DNA of 9,256 nt, from positions 1-9,256 of the forward strand of contig DBFWVW010000062.1 of the NCBI GenBank assembly GCA_048217285.1, in the 5' to 3' direction. The stretch comes from CAG-103 sp048217285 (GTDB lineage Bacteria > Bacillota > Clostridia > Oscillospirales > Oscillospiraceae). The translations under genes and the position numbers were made by a program. How positions within the stretch are numbered: position 1 is the first letter of the stretch; every line of letters starts with the position of its first letter. The notes beneath the pieces were generated by a model. That model was not told the origin of the DNA. It was given only the letters and a program-made list of their open reading frames with translations, and made no database searches. Of this stretch, positions 1 through 5,844 are shown one piece after another.

Positions 1-1
1 T

Positions 2-64
2 GACTTTCTGGCGGACGTATTAGCCCTTGGAGGCTTAGGTCAGACCATTACCCCACTATTCTAA
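2..64 (+). CDS. Possible C-terminal tail of an upstream gene (partial)
   Basis: This frame is open from the left edge to a TAA at 62-64 and would encode about 20 residues ending in QTITPLF. I do not recognise the family. The codons used (TTA, CTA, GGA, GTA) are A/T-richer than in the neighbouring genes, so either this is a short tail of a gene with different codon use or it is noncoding leader sequence that happens to be open. A cysteine desulfurase is the usual neighbour of a NifU-like gene, but this tail does not look like one to me. Only the open frame is seen; coding status is a guess. Confidence 0.2.
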   Translation, partial: DFLADVLALGGLGQTITPLF

Positions 65-92
65 CAGTTTAGGCAACGAGATGTCCCATGCC

Positions 93-109
93 TATGGCTG
101 GCTGCCATA
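93..109 (+). other. Short perfect hairpin in the leader of the Fe-S scaffold gene
   Basis: TATGGC at 93-98 and GCCATA at 104-109 form a perfect 6-bp inverted repeat around the 5-nt loop TGGCT. It ends about 25 nt before the ribosome binding site of the NifU-like gene. No T-run follows, so it is not a standard terminator. It could be an mRNA structure or a protein-binding dyad. A weaker 5-bp repeat (AGGCA at 71-75, TGCCT at 89-93) lies just upstream and overlaps its first base. I match this leader to no known riboswitch class. Confidence 0.35.
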
Positions 110-147
110 AACCAAGGGGCAAATATATAGTAACAGGAGACTTTCTA

Positions 148-579
148 ATGGCACTGTACAGCGAAAAGGTCATGGACCATTTTGAAAACCCCCGCAACGT
201 CGGCAAGATGCCCGATGCCGACGGCATCGGTGAAGTCGGCAACGCCAAGTGCGGCGACATCATGCGGATGTATATTAAGGTAGACAACGGCATCATCTCG
301 GACGTGAAGTTCAACACGTTCGGCTGCGGCAGCGCGATCGCGTCATCGTCGATGGCGACCGAGATGATCAAGGGCAAGCCGGTCTCTGAGGCGCTGGAGC
401 TGTCCAACAAGGCGGTCATTGAAGCGCTGGATGGCCTTCCGGCGCAGAAGATTCACTGTTCCGTGCTGGCTGAGGAGGCGGTCAAGGCGGCCGTGAAGGA
501 CTACTACGACAAAAACGGCATCGCTTACGATGCGGCGCTCTTCCGGGAGCATGACTGCGCCGCCTGCCACGGCGGCTGA
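148..579 (+). CDS. NifU/IscU-like Fe-S cluster assembly scaffold
   Basis: This 143-residue cytoplasmic protein is an IscU-type scaffold, on which a cysteine desulfurase builds [2Fe-2S] or [4Fe-4S] clusters before transfer to apoproteins. The YSEKVMDHFENPRNVG N-terminus is typical. The three ligand cysteines are present: C35 in NAKCGD (with D37), C60 in FGCGSAIASSS and C104 in KIHCSVLAEEA. There is no 18-20 residue SufU-type insertion, which points to the IscU/NifU N-domain type. The HscA-binding LPPVK motif of proteobacterial IscU reads LPAQK here. An extra CxxC (C137, C140) sits in a C-terminal HDCAACHGG tail. The ATG at 148 is chosen because AGGAGA at 135-140 sits 7 nt upstream; an in-frame ATG at 88 lacks such a site and would add a non-conserved leader. 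No desulfurase gene is visible, though one may lie left of the window. Confidence 0.93.
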   Translation: MALYSEKVMDHFENPRNVGKMPDADGIGEVGNAKCGDIMRMYIKVDNGIISDVKFNTFGCGSAIASSSMATEMIKGKPVSEALELSNKAVIEALDGLPAQKIHCSVLAEEAVKAAVKDYYDKNGIAYDAALFREHDCAACHGG

Positions 580-619
580 TCCAACCCTGATACTTCTCTT
601 CCCCCTTCTATGTTTTGCG

Positions 620-651
620 GAAAGCACCCGTCCATTCGGCCGGGTGCTTTC
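620..651 (+). terminator. Hairpin after the Fe-S scaffold gene, probable terminator
   Basis: GAAAGCACCCG (620-630) pairs perfectly with CGGGTGCTTTC (641-651) around a 10-nt loop, 40 nt after the scaffold gene's stop. The descending arm itself ends in TTTC, but the following bases (TGTATG) are a poor U-tract, so this may be a weak terminator or mainly a 3'-end stabiliser. It lies between two convergent genes. Confidence 0.6.
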
Positions 652-664
652 TGTATGCCGCGCG

Positions 665-702
665 AAAAATCCCCCGCAGATTTCCTGGGAAACCTGCGGG
701 GG
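665..702 (-). terminator. Intrinsic terminator of the rodA-like gene
   Basis: CCCCCGCAG (671-679) pairs with CTGCGGGGG (694-702). TTTC/GAAA pairing inside the loop extends the stem across one A-C mismatch. On the minus strand the hairpin is followed at once by a T-run (AAAAA at 665-669 on the plus strand). It begins 7 nt after the minus-strand stop codon at 709, so it clearly serves that gene. Confidence 0.85.
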
Positions 703-708
703 CGGACA

Positions 709-1851
709 TCAGTAATAGATGCTGTTTCGCTTTGGCCTTGGTCGGAAGTGGATGCCCGACACCATGCCCAGCGCGGCAAAGGTCGTGAACAGGGAAGAGC
801 CGCCGTAGCTGAAAAACGGCAGTGTGATACCGATAACGGGCGTGATGCCGATGCACATACCGATGTTTTCAAACGTCTGGAACGTCAAGAACGCGGCTAC
901 GCCGAAGCAAACGAGCGAGCCCATGTTGCTGCCTGAGCGGAGGCCGACCATGACGCAGCGGATGATGACGATCAGCAGCAGCACAATGACGAGAATGCAG
1001 GCGATCATGCCGAGCTCCTCACCGATGACGGCATAGATAAAGTCCGTGTGCTTGCCGGCGAGGGCGTTGGACTGGCTCTGCGTGCCGTGGCCGAGACCCG
1101 CGCCGGTCCACTGGCCGGAAGCGAGGGCGATCTTGCTCTGGTGCGGCTGCCAGTTGATGCCGGTGTTCGTTGGGTCGATGCTGGAATCGTAGGGCGCGAG
1201 GATGCGGTTTTTCTGATAGTCGTGCAGCACGAATTTCCATAGCAGCGGGATCATTGCGGCAATGGCCGCAAAGCCGATCGCAAACCAGTGCAGTGCGAAC
1301 CCGGCAGCGAAGAGCATCACGAGGAAGATGGAGAAGAAAATCAGCGCCGAGCCGAGGTCAGACGACACGACGAGGATCAGCCCGAACAGCAGCACGAAGT
1401 GGCCCGCCAGCTGCGCGACCGACCACACGGAGTTGAGGTCGTGATATTCTTTTAAGTAGCTGATCTGCTTTGCCAGAATGACAATGAACGTTAGCTTGAT
1501 GACCTCCGTCGGCTGAATACCGATGCCGAAAAAGCGCAGCCAACCGGTGTTGCCGGTGTTGTCGCTCACGCCGAAGGGGATCAGCAGCAGCAGAAAGACC
1601 ACGTTGAACGCGCACAGGATCTGCCACTTGTCGGCCAGAACGTCCACATCCAGCACGGTCATGACCACGAACGCGAAAACGCCGAGTATGAGCGAAGCAC
1701 TCTGCACGATGACATATTTGGCCGAGTGGTACGACGCCGTGGCGCTTGAGATGACAATGATGCCGAAAATGGCGCAGATGAGGCCCATCACGAGCAGGAA
1801 GATATCCGCCCGGTGAAAAAATTCCTTTGCGTAGGACATGGCTTTTTTCAT
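709..1851 (-). CDS. rodA: RodA-type SEDS peptidoglycan glycosyltransferase
   Basis: This 380-residue polytopic membrane protein belongs to the SEDS family (RodA/FtsW/SpoVE), which polymerises lipid II into glycan strands together with a class B penicillin-binding protein. Visible motifs are NTGWLRFFGIGIQPTEVIKL (101-120), SSDLGSALIF (163-172), the periplasmic block IALASGQWTGAGLG (241-254), KHTDFIYAVIGEELG (267-281) and the C-terminal TPVIGITLPFFSYGGSS block (337-353). D270 in HTDFI matches the aspartate known to be essential in RodA and FtsW. ENIGMCIGITPVIGITLPF resembles RodA more than FtsW, so elongation is the likelier role; a sporulation paralogue cannot be excluded. AAAGGAGG (plus-strand complement 1857-1864) fixes the ATG at 1851. 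The gene stands alone, with its own promoter and terminator and no mreBCD or PBP gene beside it. Confidence 0.92.
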   Translation of the reverse strand: MKKAMSYAKEFFHRADIFLLVMGLICAIFGIIVISSATASYHSAKYVIVQSASLILGVFAFVVMTVLDVDVLADKWQILCAFNVVFLLLLIPFGVSDNTGNTGWLRFFGIGIQPTEVIKLTFIVILAKQISYLKEYHDLNSVWSVAQLAGHFVLLFGLILVVSSDLGSALIFFSIFLVMLFAAGFALHWFAIGFAAIAAMIPLLWKFVLHDYQKNRILAPYDSSIDPTNTGINWQPHQSKIALASGQWTGAGLGHGTQSQSNALAGKHTDFIYAVIGEELGMIACILVIVLLLIVIIRCVMVGLRSGSNMGSLVCFGVAAFLTFQTFENIGMCIGITPVIGITLPFFSYGGSSLFTTFAALGMVSGIHFRPRPKRNSIYY

Positions 1852-1895
1852 GATGGCCTCCTTTCCGCCGCAGCGGCGTTTTGAAATCGGCGCTT

Positions 1896-1924
1896 ATTAT
1901 ATCACACAAAACGACTTTACGCAA
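1896..1924 (-). promoter_or_regulatory. Candidate sigma-A promoter of the rodA-like gene
   Basis: Read on the minus strand, TTGCGT (plus coordinates 1919-1924) and a perfect TATAAT (1896-1901) are separated by exactly 17 bp. The start codon follows 44 nt after the -10 box. The -35 box overlaps that of the opposing tsaE promoter. Confidence 0.7.
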
Positions 1925-1945
1925 CGGCCGAAACCGTGCTATAAT
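1916..1945 (+). promoter_or_regulatory. Candidate sigma-A promoter of tsaE-tsaB
   Basis: A perfect TATAAT lies at 1940-1945, with TTTACG at 1916-1921 as an 18-bp-spaced -35 box (TTACGC at 1917-1922 with 17 bp is an alternative). Transcription would start near 1952, giving a leader of about 20 nt that contains the ribosome binding site. Confidence 0.65.
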
Positions 1946-1970
1946 ACTTCTTCAGAATCGGAGGGATAGC

Positions 1971-2402
1971 ATGCAGGAATATTTGACTCACAGCGAAGCG
2001 GAGACCGAACAGGCCGGCGCGGAATTTGCGCGCGCCCTGCCGGATGGCAAGGTCGTGGCCATGTATGGCGAGCTTGGCAGCGGCAAGACCGCCTTTGTGC
2101 GCGGCATGGCTCGTGGCATGGGGCTGACGTGCCGCGTCTCGAGCCCGACGTTCACGATTGTGAACGAATATACCGGCCCCCGCGAACTGATCCATTTTGA
2201 TATGTACCGCCTCGGCAGTGCGGACGAATTGTTCGATATTGGCTGGGAGGATTATGTCAACCGCGGTTCCGTCTGCGCCGTTGAGTGGAGCGAGAACGTG
2301 GAGGACGCTTTTTACGGTGACGAGGTCGTTGTCCGGTTTGAAAAACTCGGCCCGACGACCCGGCGCATCACGATCACGGAAGGGAGCGAGCAAATATGCT
2401 GA
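1971..2402 (+). CDS. tsaE: tRNA t6A biosynthesis ATPase TsaE
   Basis: TsaE (YjeE) is the cytoplasmic P-loop ATPase that works with TsaB and TsaD to place threonylcarbamoyl on A37 of ANN-decoding tRNAs. The product is 143 residues, a normal length. It shows the Walker A motif GELGSGKT (33-40), the family motif SSPTFTIVNEY (57-67), HFDMYRL (75-81) and the VEWSE block (104-108). The ATG at 1971 is chosen because GGAGGG at 1960-1965 sits 5 nt upstream; the frame stays open further upstream, but that stretch covers the promoter. The last 7 nt overlap the start of tsaB, an arrangement that suggests translational coupling. Confidence 0.95.
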   Translation: MQEYLTHSEAETEQAGAEFARALPDGKVVAMYGELGSGKTAFVRGMARGMGLTCRVSSPTFTIVNEYTGPRELIHFDMYRLGSADELFDIGWEDYVNRGSVCAVEWSENVEDAFYGDEVVVRFEKLGPTTRRITITEGSEQIC

Positions 2403-3106
2403 TCCTTGCACTGGAATCCTCGGCCAAGGCGGCGTCGGTTGCCCTGTGCCGCGATGGGGTGCTCATTGCCCAGAGCCAGCAGTGCAGCGGCCTGACGCAC
2501 AGCTGCACGCTGCTGCCGATGGCGGAGCAGATGCTGAAAAATACCGACACCAAGCTTGCGGAGGTCGATGCCATTGCCGTTGCGCGCGGTCCGGGCTCGT
2601 TCACCGGCGTGCGCATCGGCGTGTCCACGGCCAAGGGGCTCGCCTGGGGCGCGCAGAAGCCTGCCATCGGCGTGTCCACGCTCGAGGCCATGGCGTATCA
2701 TGGCGTTGCAGCGGGGGAGGGCGCGCTCGTGTGCGCGGCCATGGATGCCCGCCGCAGCCAGATTTACAACGCCCTGTTCGAGATCCGCAGCGGGAAACCG
2801 GTGCGTCTTTGTGAAGACCGTGCGATTTCACTTGCGGAGTTGGGAGAAGAACTGGGAAAATTGCAGAAATCCGCTTTTCTGGTTGGCGACGGTGCACAGT
2901 TGTGTTATAATACGTGTTTGGACATGGGCATTCCTGCGGTGCTGGCACCGGGCAATCTGGTCAGCCAGAGCGCGTGGGGCGTGGCCATGGCCGCCTTCGG
3001 GCAGACGCCGGTCCCGGCGGAGGAATTGCTCCCGGTTTATCTGCGCCTGTCGCAGGCCGAGCGGGAACGCCAGGCACGGCTCGCTGCTCAGGCGGCACAA
3101 GATTGA
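2396..3106 (+). CDS. tsaB: tRNA t6A biosynthesis subunit TsaB
   Basis: TsaB (YeaZ) is a catalytically inactive ASKHA-fold protein that dimerises with TsaD and is needed for t6A formation. The 236-residue product starts with MLILALESSAKAASVAL and carries the hallmark GPGSFTGVRIG (65-75), AMDARRSQIYNALF (115-128) and the C-terminal LLPVYLRLSQAERER block (211-225). Its ATG overlaps the tsaE stop by 7 nt, with GGAAGGGAG (2378-2386) as ribosome binding site inside tsaE. In many Firmicutes rimI and tsaD follow; here upp follows after 29 nt. Codons around 2883-2911 also spell a near-consensus promoter, listed separately. Confidence 0.95.
   Translation: MLILALESSAKAASVALCRDGVLIAQSQQCSGLTHSCTLLPMAEQMLKNTDTKLAEVDAIAVARGPGSFTGVRIGVSTAKGLAWGAQKPAIGVSTLEAMAYHGVAAGEGALVCAAMDARRSQIYNALFEIRSGKPVRLCEDRAISLAELGEELGKLQKSAFLVGDGAQLCYNTCLDMGIPAVLAPGNLVSQSAWGVAMAAFGQTPVPAEELLPVYLRLSQAERERQARLAAQAAQD
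2883..2911 (+). promoter_or_regulatory. Candidate promoter inside tsaB, ahead of upp
   Basis: TTGGCG (2883-2888) and a perfect TATAAT (2906-2911) are separated by 17 bp. A TG one base before the -10 box (2903-2904) makes it an extended -10. It points at upp, whose ATG is about 225 nt downstream. It lies wholly within tsaB codons for VGDGAQLCYN, so chance cannot be excluded, but the match is better than that of most promoters in this window. Confidence 0.5.
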
Positions 3107-3135
3107 AAAATTGAATCAACAAAGGAGACGACGAG

Positions 3136-3765
3136 ATGAGTAATGTTCACGTTTTTGACCACCCGCTGATCCAGCACAAGCTCTCGATCCTGCGCGACAA
3201 GAACACCAGCGTCAAGGAATTCCGGGAACTGATTTCCGAGATCGCCATGCTGATGTGCTTTGAAGCCACGCGCGACCTCCCGCTTGAGGAGATCGATGTG
3301 GAGACCCCGGTCGCCACGGCCCACTGCAAGCACATCGCAGGCAAAAAGCTGGCCATCGTGCCGATCCTTCGCGCCGGCCTCGGCATGGTCGATGGCATGG
3401 TCACCATGATGCCGAACGTCAAGGTCGGCCACATTGGCCTGTTCCGCGACCCGCAGACGCTCGAGCCCGTGAAGTATTACTTCAAGATGCCGCCCGACAT
3501 TGCCGAGCGTGACGTGATCATCGTTGATCCGATGCTCGCCACCGGCGGCAGCGCATCCGCCGCGGTGCAGTTCATGAAGGAAGTCGGCTGCAAGCACATC
3601 AAGCTCATGTGCATCATCGGCGCTCCCGAGGGCGTGGCTGTGATGCAGAAGGAGCATCCGGATGTGGACATCTATGTCGCAGCGCTCGACGATCATCTCA
3701 ATGAGCATGGTTACATCGTCCCCGGTCTGGGCGATGCCGGCGACCGCATCTTCGGCACCAAGTAA
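3136..3765 (+). CDS. upp: Uracil phosphoribosyltransferase
   Basis: Upp converts uracil and PRPP to UMP and pyrophosphate in pyrimidine salvage in the cytoplasm. The 209-residue product has full family length. It shows the N-terminal VHVFDHPLIQHKLSILRDK block, PILRAGLGM (76-84), the PRPP-binding loop DPMLATGGSA (131-140) and the uracil-binding C-terminus GDAGDRIFGT (199-208). The ATG at 3136 has AGGAG at 3123-3127, 8 nt upstream. It follows tsaB by 29 nt with no terminator between, so it can be read from the tsaE promoter, and the candidate promoter within tsaB could give it separate expression. A strong terminator follows. Confidence 0.97.
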   Translation: MSNVHVFDHPLIQHKLSILRDKNTSVKEFRELISEIAMLMCFEATRDLPLEEIDVETPVATAHCKHIAGKKLAIVPILRAGLGMVDGMVTMMPNVKVGHIGLFRDPQTLEPVKYYFKMPPDIAERDVIIVDPMLATGGSASAAVQFMKEVGCKHIKLMCIIGAPEGVAVMQKEHPDVDIYVAALDDHLNEHGYIVPGLGDAGDRIFGTK

Positions 3766-3790
3766 TTCTCTCCTGTTGATCCGTAAAGCA

Positions 3791-3827
3791 AACACCCGGT
3801 ACTGGTTTTCAGTACCGGGTGTTTTTT
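3791..3827 (+). terminator. Intrinsic terminator of upp, probably bidirectional
   Basis: AACACCCGGTACTG (3791-3804) pairs perfectly over 14 bp with CAGTACCGGGTGTT (3810-3823) around the loop GTTTT, and TTTT follows. On the minus strand the hairpin is followed by TTTGCTTTA, so it may also end the ABC operon, whose stop codon lies 11 nt away. Confidence 0.92.
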
Positions 3828-3833
3828 GCTTTT

Positions 3834-4634
3834 TCACTGCAGGTTCAGGTGCTTGCGCAGCATGCCGTGCGTGAGGAAGAAAAAGCCCACGCAAAACGCC
3901 AGTGCACCGATGCAGCCGCAGCCGAGCAGAACATAGAGCGCTTTGAGCGTCGGCATCATGGCAACGGCCGTGGCTGCCGGGGTGCCGAGCCCGTAGACCG
4001 CTCCGAAGATCAGCGTCAGTAAGATGCGTGTGCCGATCCAGAGCACGAAGAAGAACACGACGGACATGAGCCCCTTGTTTTTCTTGAAACTCTGACCAAT
4101 CGCCATGGCGGCGTAGGTCATCAGGCACAGGGCGATGCCGCACAAAATCAGCAGCACGACCACCCCTGCGATGAACCAGCCGACCTGTGCTTGTGTCATC
4201 GGGGCGCCAAATGTATAGGTGAATTGAAACCGGAGTGCGTCGCTGCCGCCTCTGAACCGGCCGCACAGCAGCAGACCCAGCACATTTACGCCGAGTGAGC
4301 CGAGAAACCAAACGACCGAGACAATCAGCTTCGAGAAGATCAGCTCCGTCGTCGAGACCGGCAGCGTGAACATCAGGTAGCCCTCGTCCGTCATCAGGTT
4401 GCGGTAAAACCGCAGGATCATGAGCACGACCGTCGCCACGCCGGCGGCGATGAGCGCCAGGGAGAACACGAGCGAAATGAGCGAGCCGATTGCATTGAGC
4501 AGAAAGCCAGACTGGTTTTCACACAGGCGGGTGGCCAGATTCGTGAACAGGCCGAGCACCGGCACGGCCACATACAGCGGCAGCATGATGCGCGCGGTCG
4601 CGCGGAAATCCTGCTTCAAAAGTTTTCCTAGCAT
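3834..4634 (-). CDS. ABC-2-like transporter permease
   Basis: This 266-residue membrane protein is the likely permease partner of the ATPase encoded just upstream. About six hydrophobic segments are visible, roughly 17-36, 47-74, 98-124, 152-178, 188-212 and 232-254. Between the second and third lies RFYRNLMTDEGYLMFTLPVSTTELIFSK (75-102), an amphipathic stretch common in permeases of GntR-linked exporters in Clostridia. The start codon overlaps the ATPase stop by 7 nt, and GGGAGG (complement 4642-4647) is 7 nt upstream. The substrate cannot be read from the sequence; related systems are tied to cell-envelope or antimicrobial stress, which here is only an inference. Confidence 0.82.
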   Translation of the reverse strand: MLGKLLKQDFRATARIMLPLYVAVPVLGLFTNLATRLCENQSGFLLNAIGSLISLVFSLALIAAGVATVVLMILRFYRNLMTDEGYLMFTLPVSTTELIFSKLIVSVVWFLGSLGVNVLGLLLCGRFRGGSDALRFQFTYTFGAPMTQAQVGWFIAGVVVLLILCGIALCLMTYAAMAIGQSFKKNKGLMSVVFFFVLWIGTRILLTLIFGAVYGLGTPAATAVAMMPTLKALYVLLGCGCIGALAFCVGFFFLTHGMLRKHLNLQ

Positions 4635-5323
4635 CTGAATACCTCCCGGAATACAGCGTCCACCGACTTGCCCTCTTTGGCGCGCAGCTCGTCTGCCGAG
4701 GACTGCAGCAGCAGATGCCCGCGGCTGAGAAAGGCTACGTCATCGAGAATGTTCTCCACATCCGCGATCAGGTGTGTCGAGATGACAACGGCGGCCTCGG
4801 GGTTATAGTTGCTGATGATGGTGCTGAGAATGTAGTCGCGCGTCGCGGGATCGACACCGCCGATCGGCTCGTCGAGCAGATAGAGTTTTGCCTTGCGGCT
4901 CATGACGAGGATGAGCTGTACTTTTTCGCGTGTGCCCTTGGACATCTGCTTGATCTGCTGCTTGGGCTGGATGCCGAGCCGCTGCATCATCTGCACGGCC
5001 GCGTCACGGTCAAAATCATCGTAGAAATCGCCGAAAAACGCCAGCAGCTGCAGCGCTGTCATCCAGTCGGCGAAATATGTGCGCTCCGGCAGATAGGAAA
5101 CGATCTTCTTCGTCTCCTTGCACGGCGCCATGCCGTTGATGAGAATTTCCCCGGCATCCGGCGTGAGCAGACCGTTGGCCAGCTTGATGAGCGTGCTTTT
5201 GCCGCTGCCGTTCGGGCCGAGCAGACCGACGATGTGCCCCGGCTCGACCGTGAGGTCCACGCGGTCGAGTGCCGGCTCTGCACCGTAGCTCTTGCACAGC
5301 CCTCTGCATTCGAGAATTGCCAT
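4628..5323 (-). CDS. ABC transporter ATP-binding protein, YtrB-like
   Basis: This 231-residue nucleotide-binding subunit energises the adjacent permease. It has Walker A GPNGSGKST (36-44), the Q-loop replaced by LPERTYF (78-84), an ABC signature reading MSKGTREK (127-134) in place of LSGGQ, Walker B LYLLDEP (147-153), the D-loop GGVD (155-158) and the H-loop histidine H184 in STHL. The degenerate SKG signature is usual in this branch of exporters. The ATG at 5323 is chosen over an in-frame ATG at 5389 because AAAGGAGG (complement 5333-5340) lies just before it, the protein then begins at the conserved MAILECRGLCKSYG, and the longer form would overlap the repressor gene. It starts 1 nt after the repressor stop and ends inside the permease start. 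Confidence 0.93.
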   Translation of the reverse strand: MAILECRGLCKSYGAEPALDRVDLTVEPGHIVGLLGPNGSGKSTLIKLANGLLTPDAGEILINGMAPCKETKKIVSYLPERTYFADWMTALQLLAFFGDFYDDFDRDAAVQMMQRLGIQPKQQIKQMSKGTREKVQLILVMSRKAKLYLLDEPIGGVDPATRDYILSTIISNYNPEAAVVISTHLIADVENILDDVAFLSRGHLLLQSSADELRAKEGKSVDAVFREVFRC

Positions 5324-5324
5324 G

Positions 5325-5702
5325 TTACATTTCCTCCTTTGTCTGCTGCAGATCCTGCCGCAGCAGCTCGAGCGCCTGCGTCCGGTCATAGCCGAGCTGC
5401 GCCAGCGCCAGCCAGAATGCGTCGATGCCGGCCTGTGCCAGCCGCCGCTTTTCCCGTGCGATGCGCGCCAGATCTTCCGTCACGGTGCGGCCGGTCGTAC
5501 GCTGTGTCCGGATCAGCTCCAGCCGTTCCAGTTCGGCGAGCGCGCGCTGCATTGTGTTCGGATTCACGCCGGCGTCGGCCGCGAAGTCGCGCACCGACGG
5601 CAGCCGGCTCCCGGGCGGAAACTGCCCGAGAATGATCGCGCGGGCGATCTGGTCCACGAGCTGCGTGTAGACAGGCGCATCGTTGCGGATGTTCCAGTTC
5701 AT
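5325..5702 (-). CDS. YtrA-family GntR transcriptional repressor
   Basis: This 125-residue protein is a small GntR regulator of the YtrA type: a winged helix (about 10-75) with a short helical tail and no large ligand domain. The GntR hallmark is clear: PVYTQLVDQIARAIILGQFPPGSRLPSVRDFA (10-41), then AGVNPNTMQRALAELERLELIRTQRTTGRTV (45-74). YtrA-type proteins usually repress their own ABC operon and are released by envelope-active compounds. Here the gene is first in the operon, 1 nt from the ATPase gene, whose ribosome binding site lies at its 3' end. CAGGAGG (complement 5710-5716) supports the ATG at 5702. The frame is open further upstream, but that stretch is A/T-rich and would be the promoter region. 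Confidence 0.93.
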   Translation of the reverse strand: MNWNIRNDAPVYTQLVDQIARAIILGQFPPGSRLPSVRDFAADAGVNPNTMQRALAELERLELIRTQRTTGRTVTEDLARIAREKRRLAQAGIDAFWLALAQLGYDRTQALELLRQDLQQTKEEM

Positions 5703-5728
5703 GATGCCGCCTCCTGTCAGAATTGCGT

Positions 5729-5746
5729 ATCGCTGTATTAAGCGAT
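5729..5746. promoter_or_regulatory. Candidate operator of the GntR-ABC operon
   Basis: ATCGCT (5729-5734) and AGCGAT (5741-5746) form a perfect inverted repeat with a 6-bp spacer, 27 nt upstream of the repressor start, in the A/T-rich stretch that must hold the operon promoter. Position fits autoregulation. It is not the TGTACTA-type repeat I would expect for B. subtilis YtrA, and I can pick out only weak -35/-10 boxes around it. Confidence 0.4.
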
Positions 5747-5801
5747 TAGAACAATAACACAATGCGCACGGGATGTCAAGCGCGTTTTGTGAAGAAAATG
5801 T

Positions 5802-5832
5802 AAAAAATGCCCGCAGCGGTCGCTGCGGGCAT
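5802..5832 (-). terminator. Intrinsic terminator of the EamA transporter gene
   Basis: ATGCCCGCAGC (5807-5817) pairs with GCTGCGGGCAT (5822-5832) around a 4-nt loop. On the minus strand it is followed by TTTTTT (AAAAAA at 5802-5807). It starts 12 nt after the minus-strand stop codon at 5845. Confidence 0.9.
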
Positions 5833-5844
5833 GATGTTGCAGAT

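Noticed and set aside
88..147. Upstream ATG extension of the Fe-S scaffold gene
   Set aside because: The AGGAGA site at 135-140 supports the ATG at 148, and the extra residues are not part of the family and overlap the leader hairpin.
580..708. Possible small gene between the scaffold gene and rodA
   Set aside because: The interval is filled by two hairpins, and the frames crossing it have no ribosome binding site or conserved features.
3088..4311. Long minus-strand open frame running antisense to upp and across the permease
   Set aside because: It lacks any recognisable family, is Arg/His-rich as expected of a shadow frame in GC-rich DNA, and overlaps two well-supported genes and the terminator between them.
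4715..5635. Plus-strand open frame opposite the ABC ATPase and repressor
   Set aside because: It is antisense to two genes with full sets of motifs and has no family features of its own.
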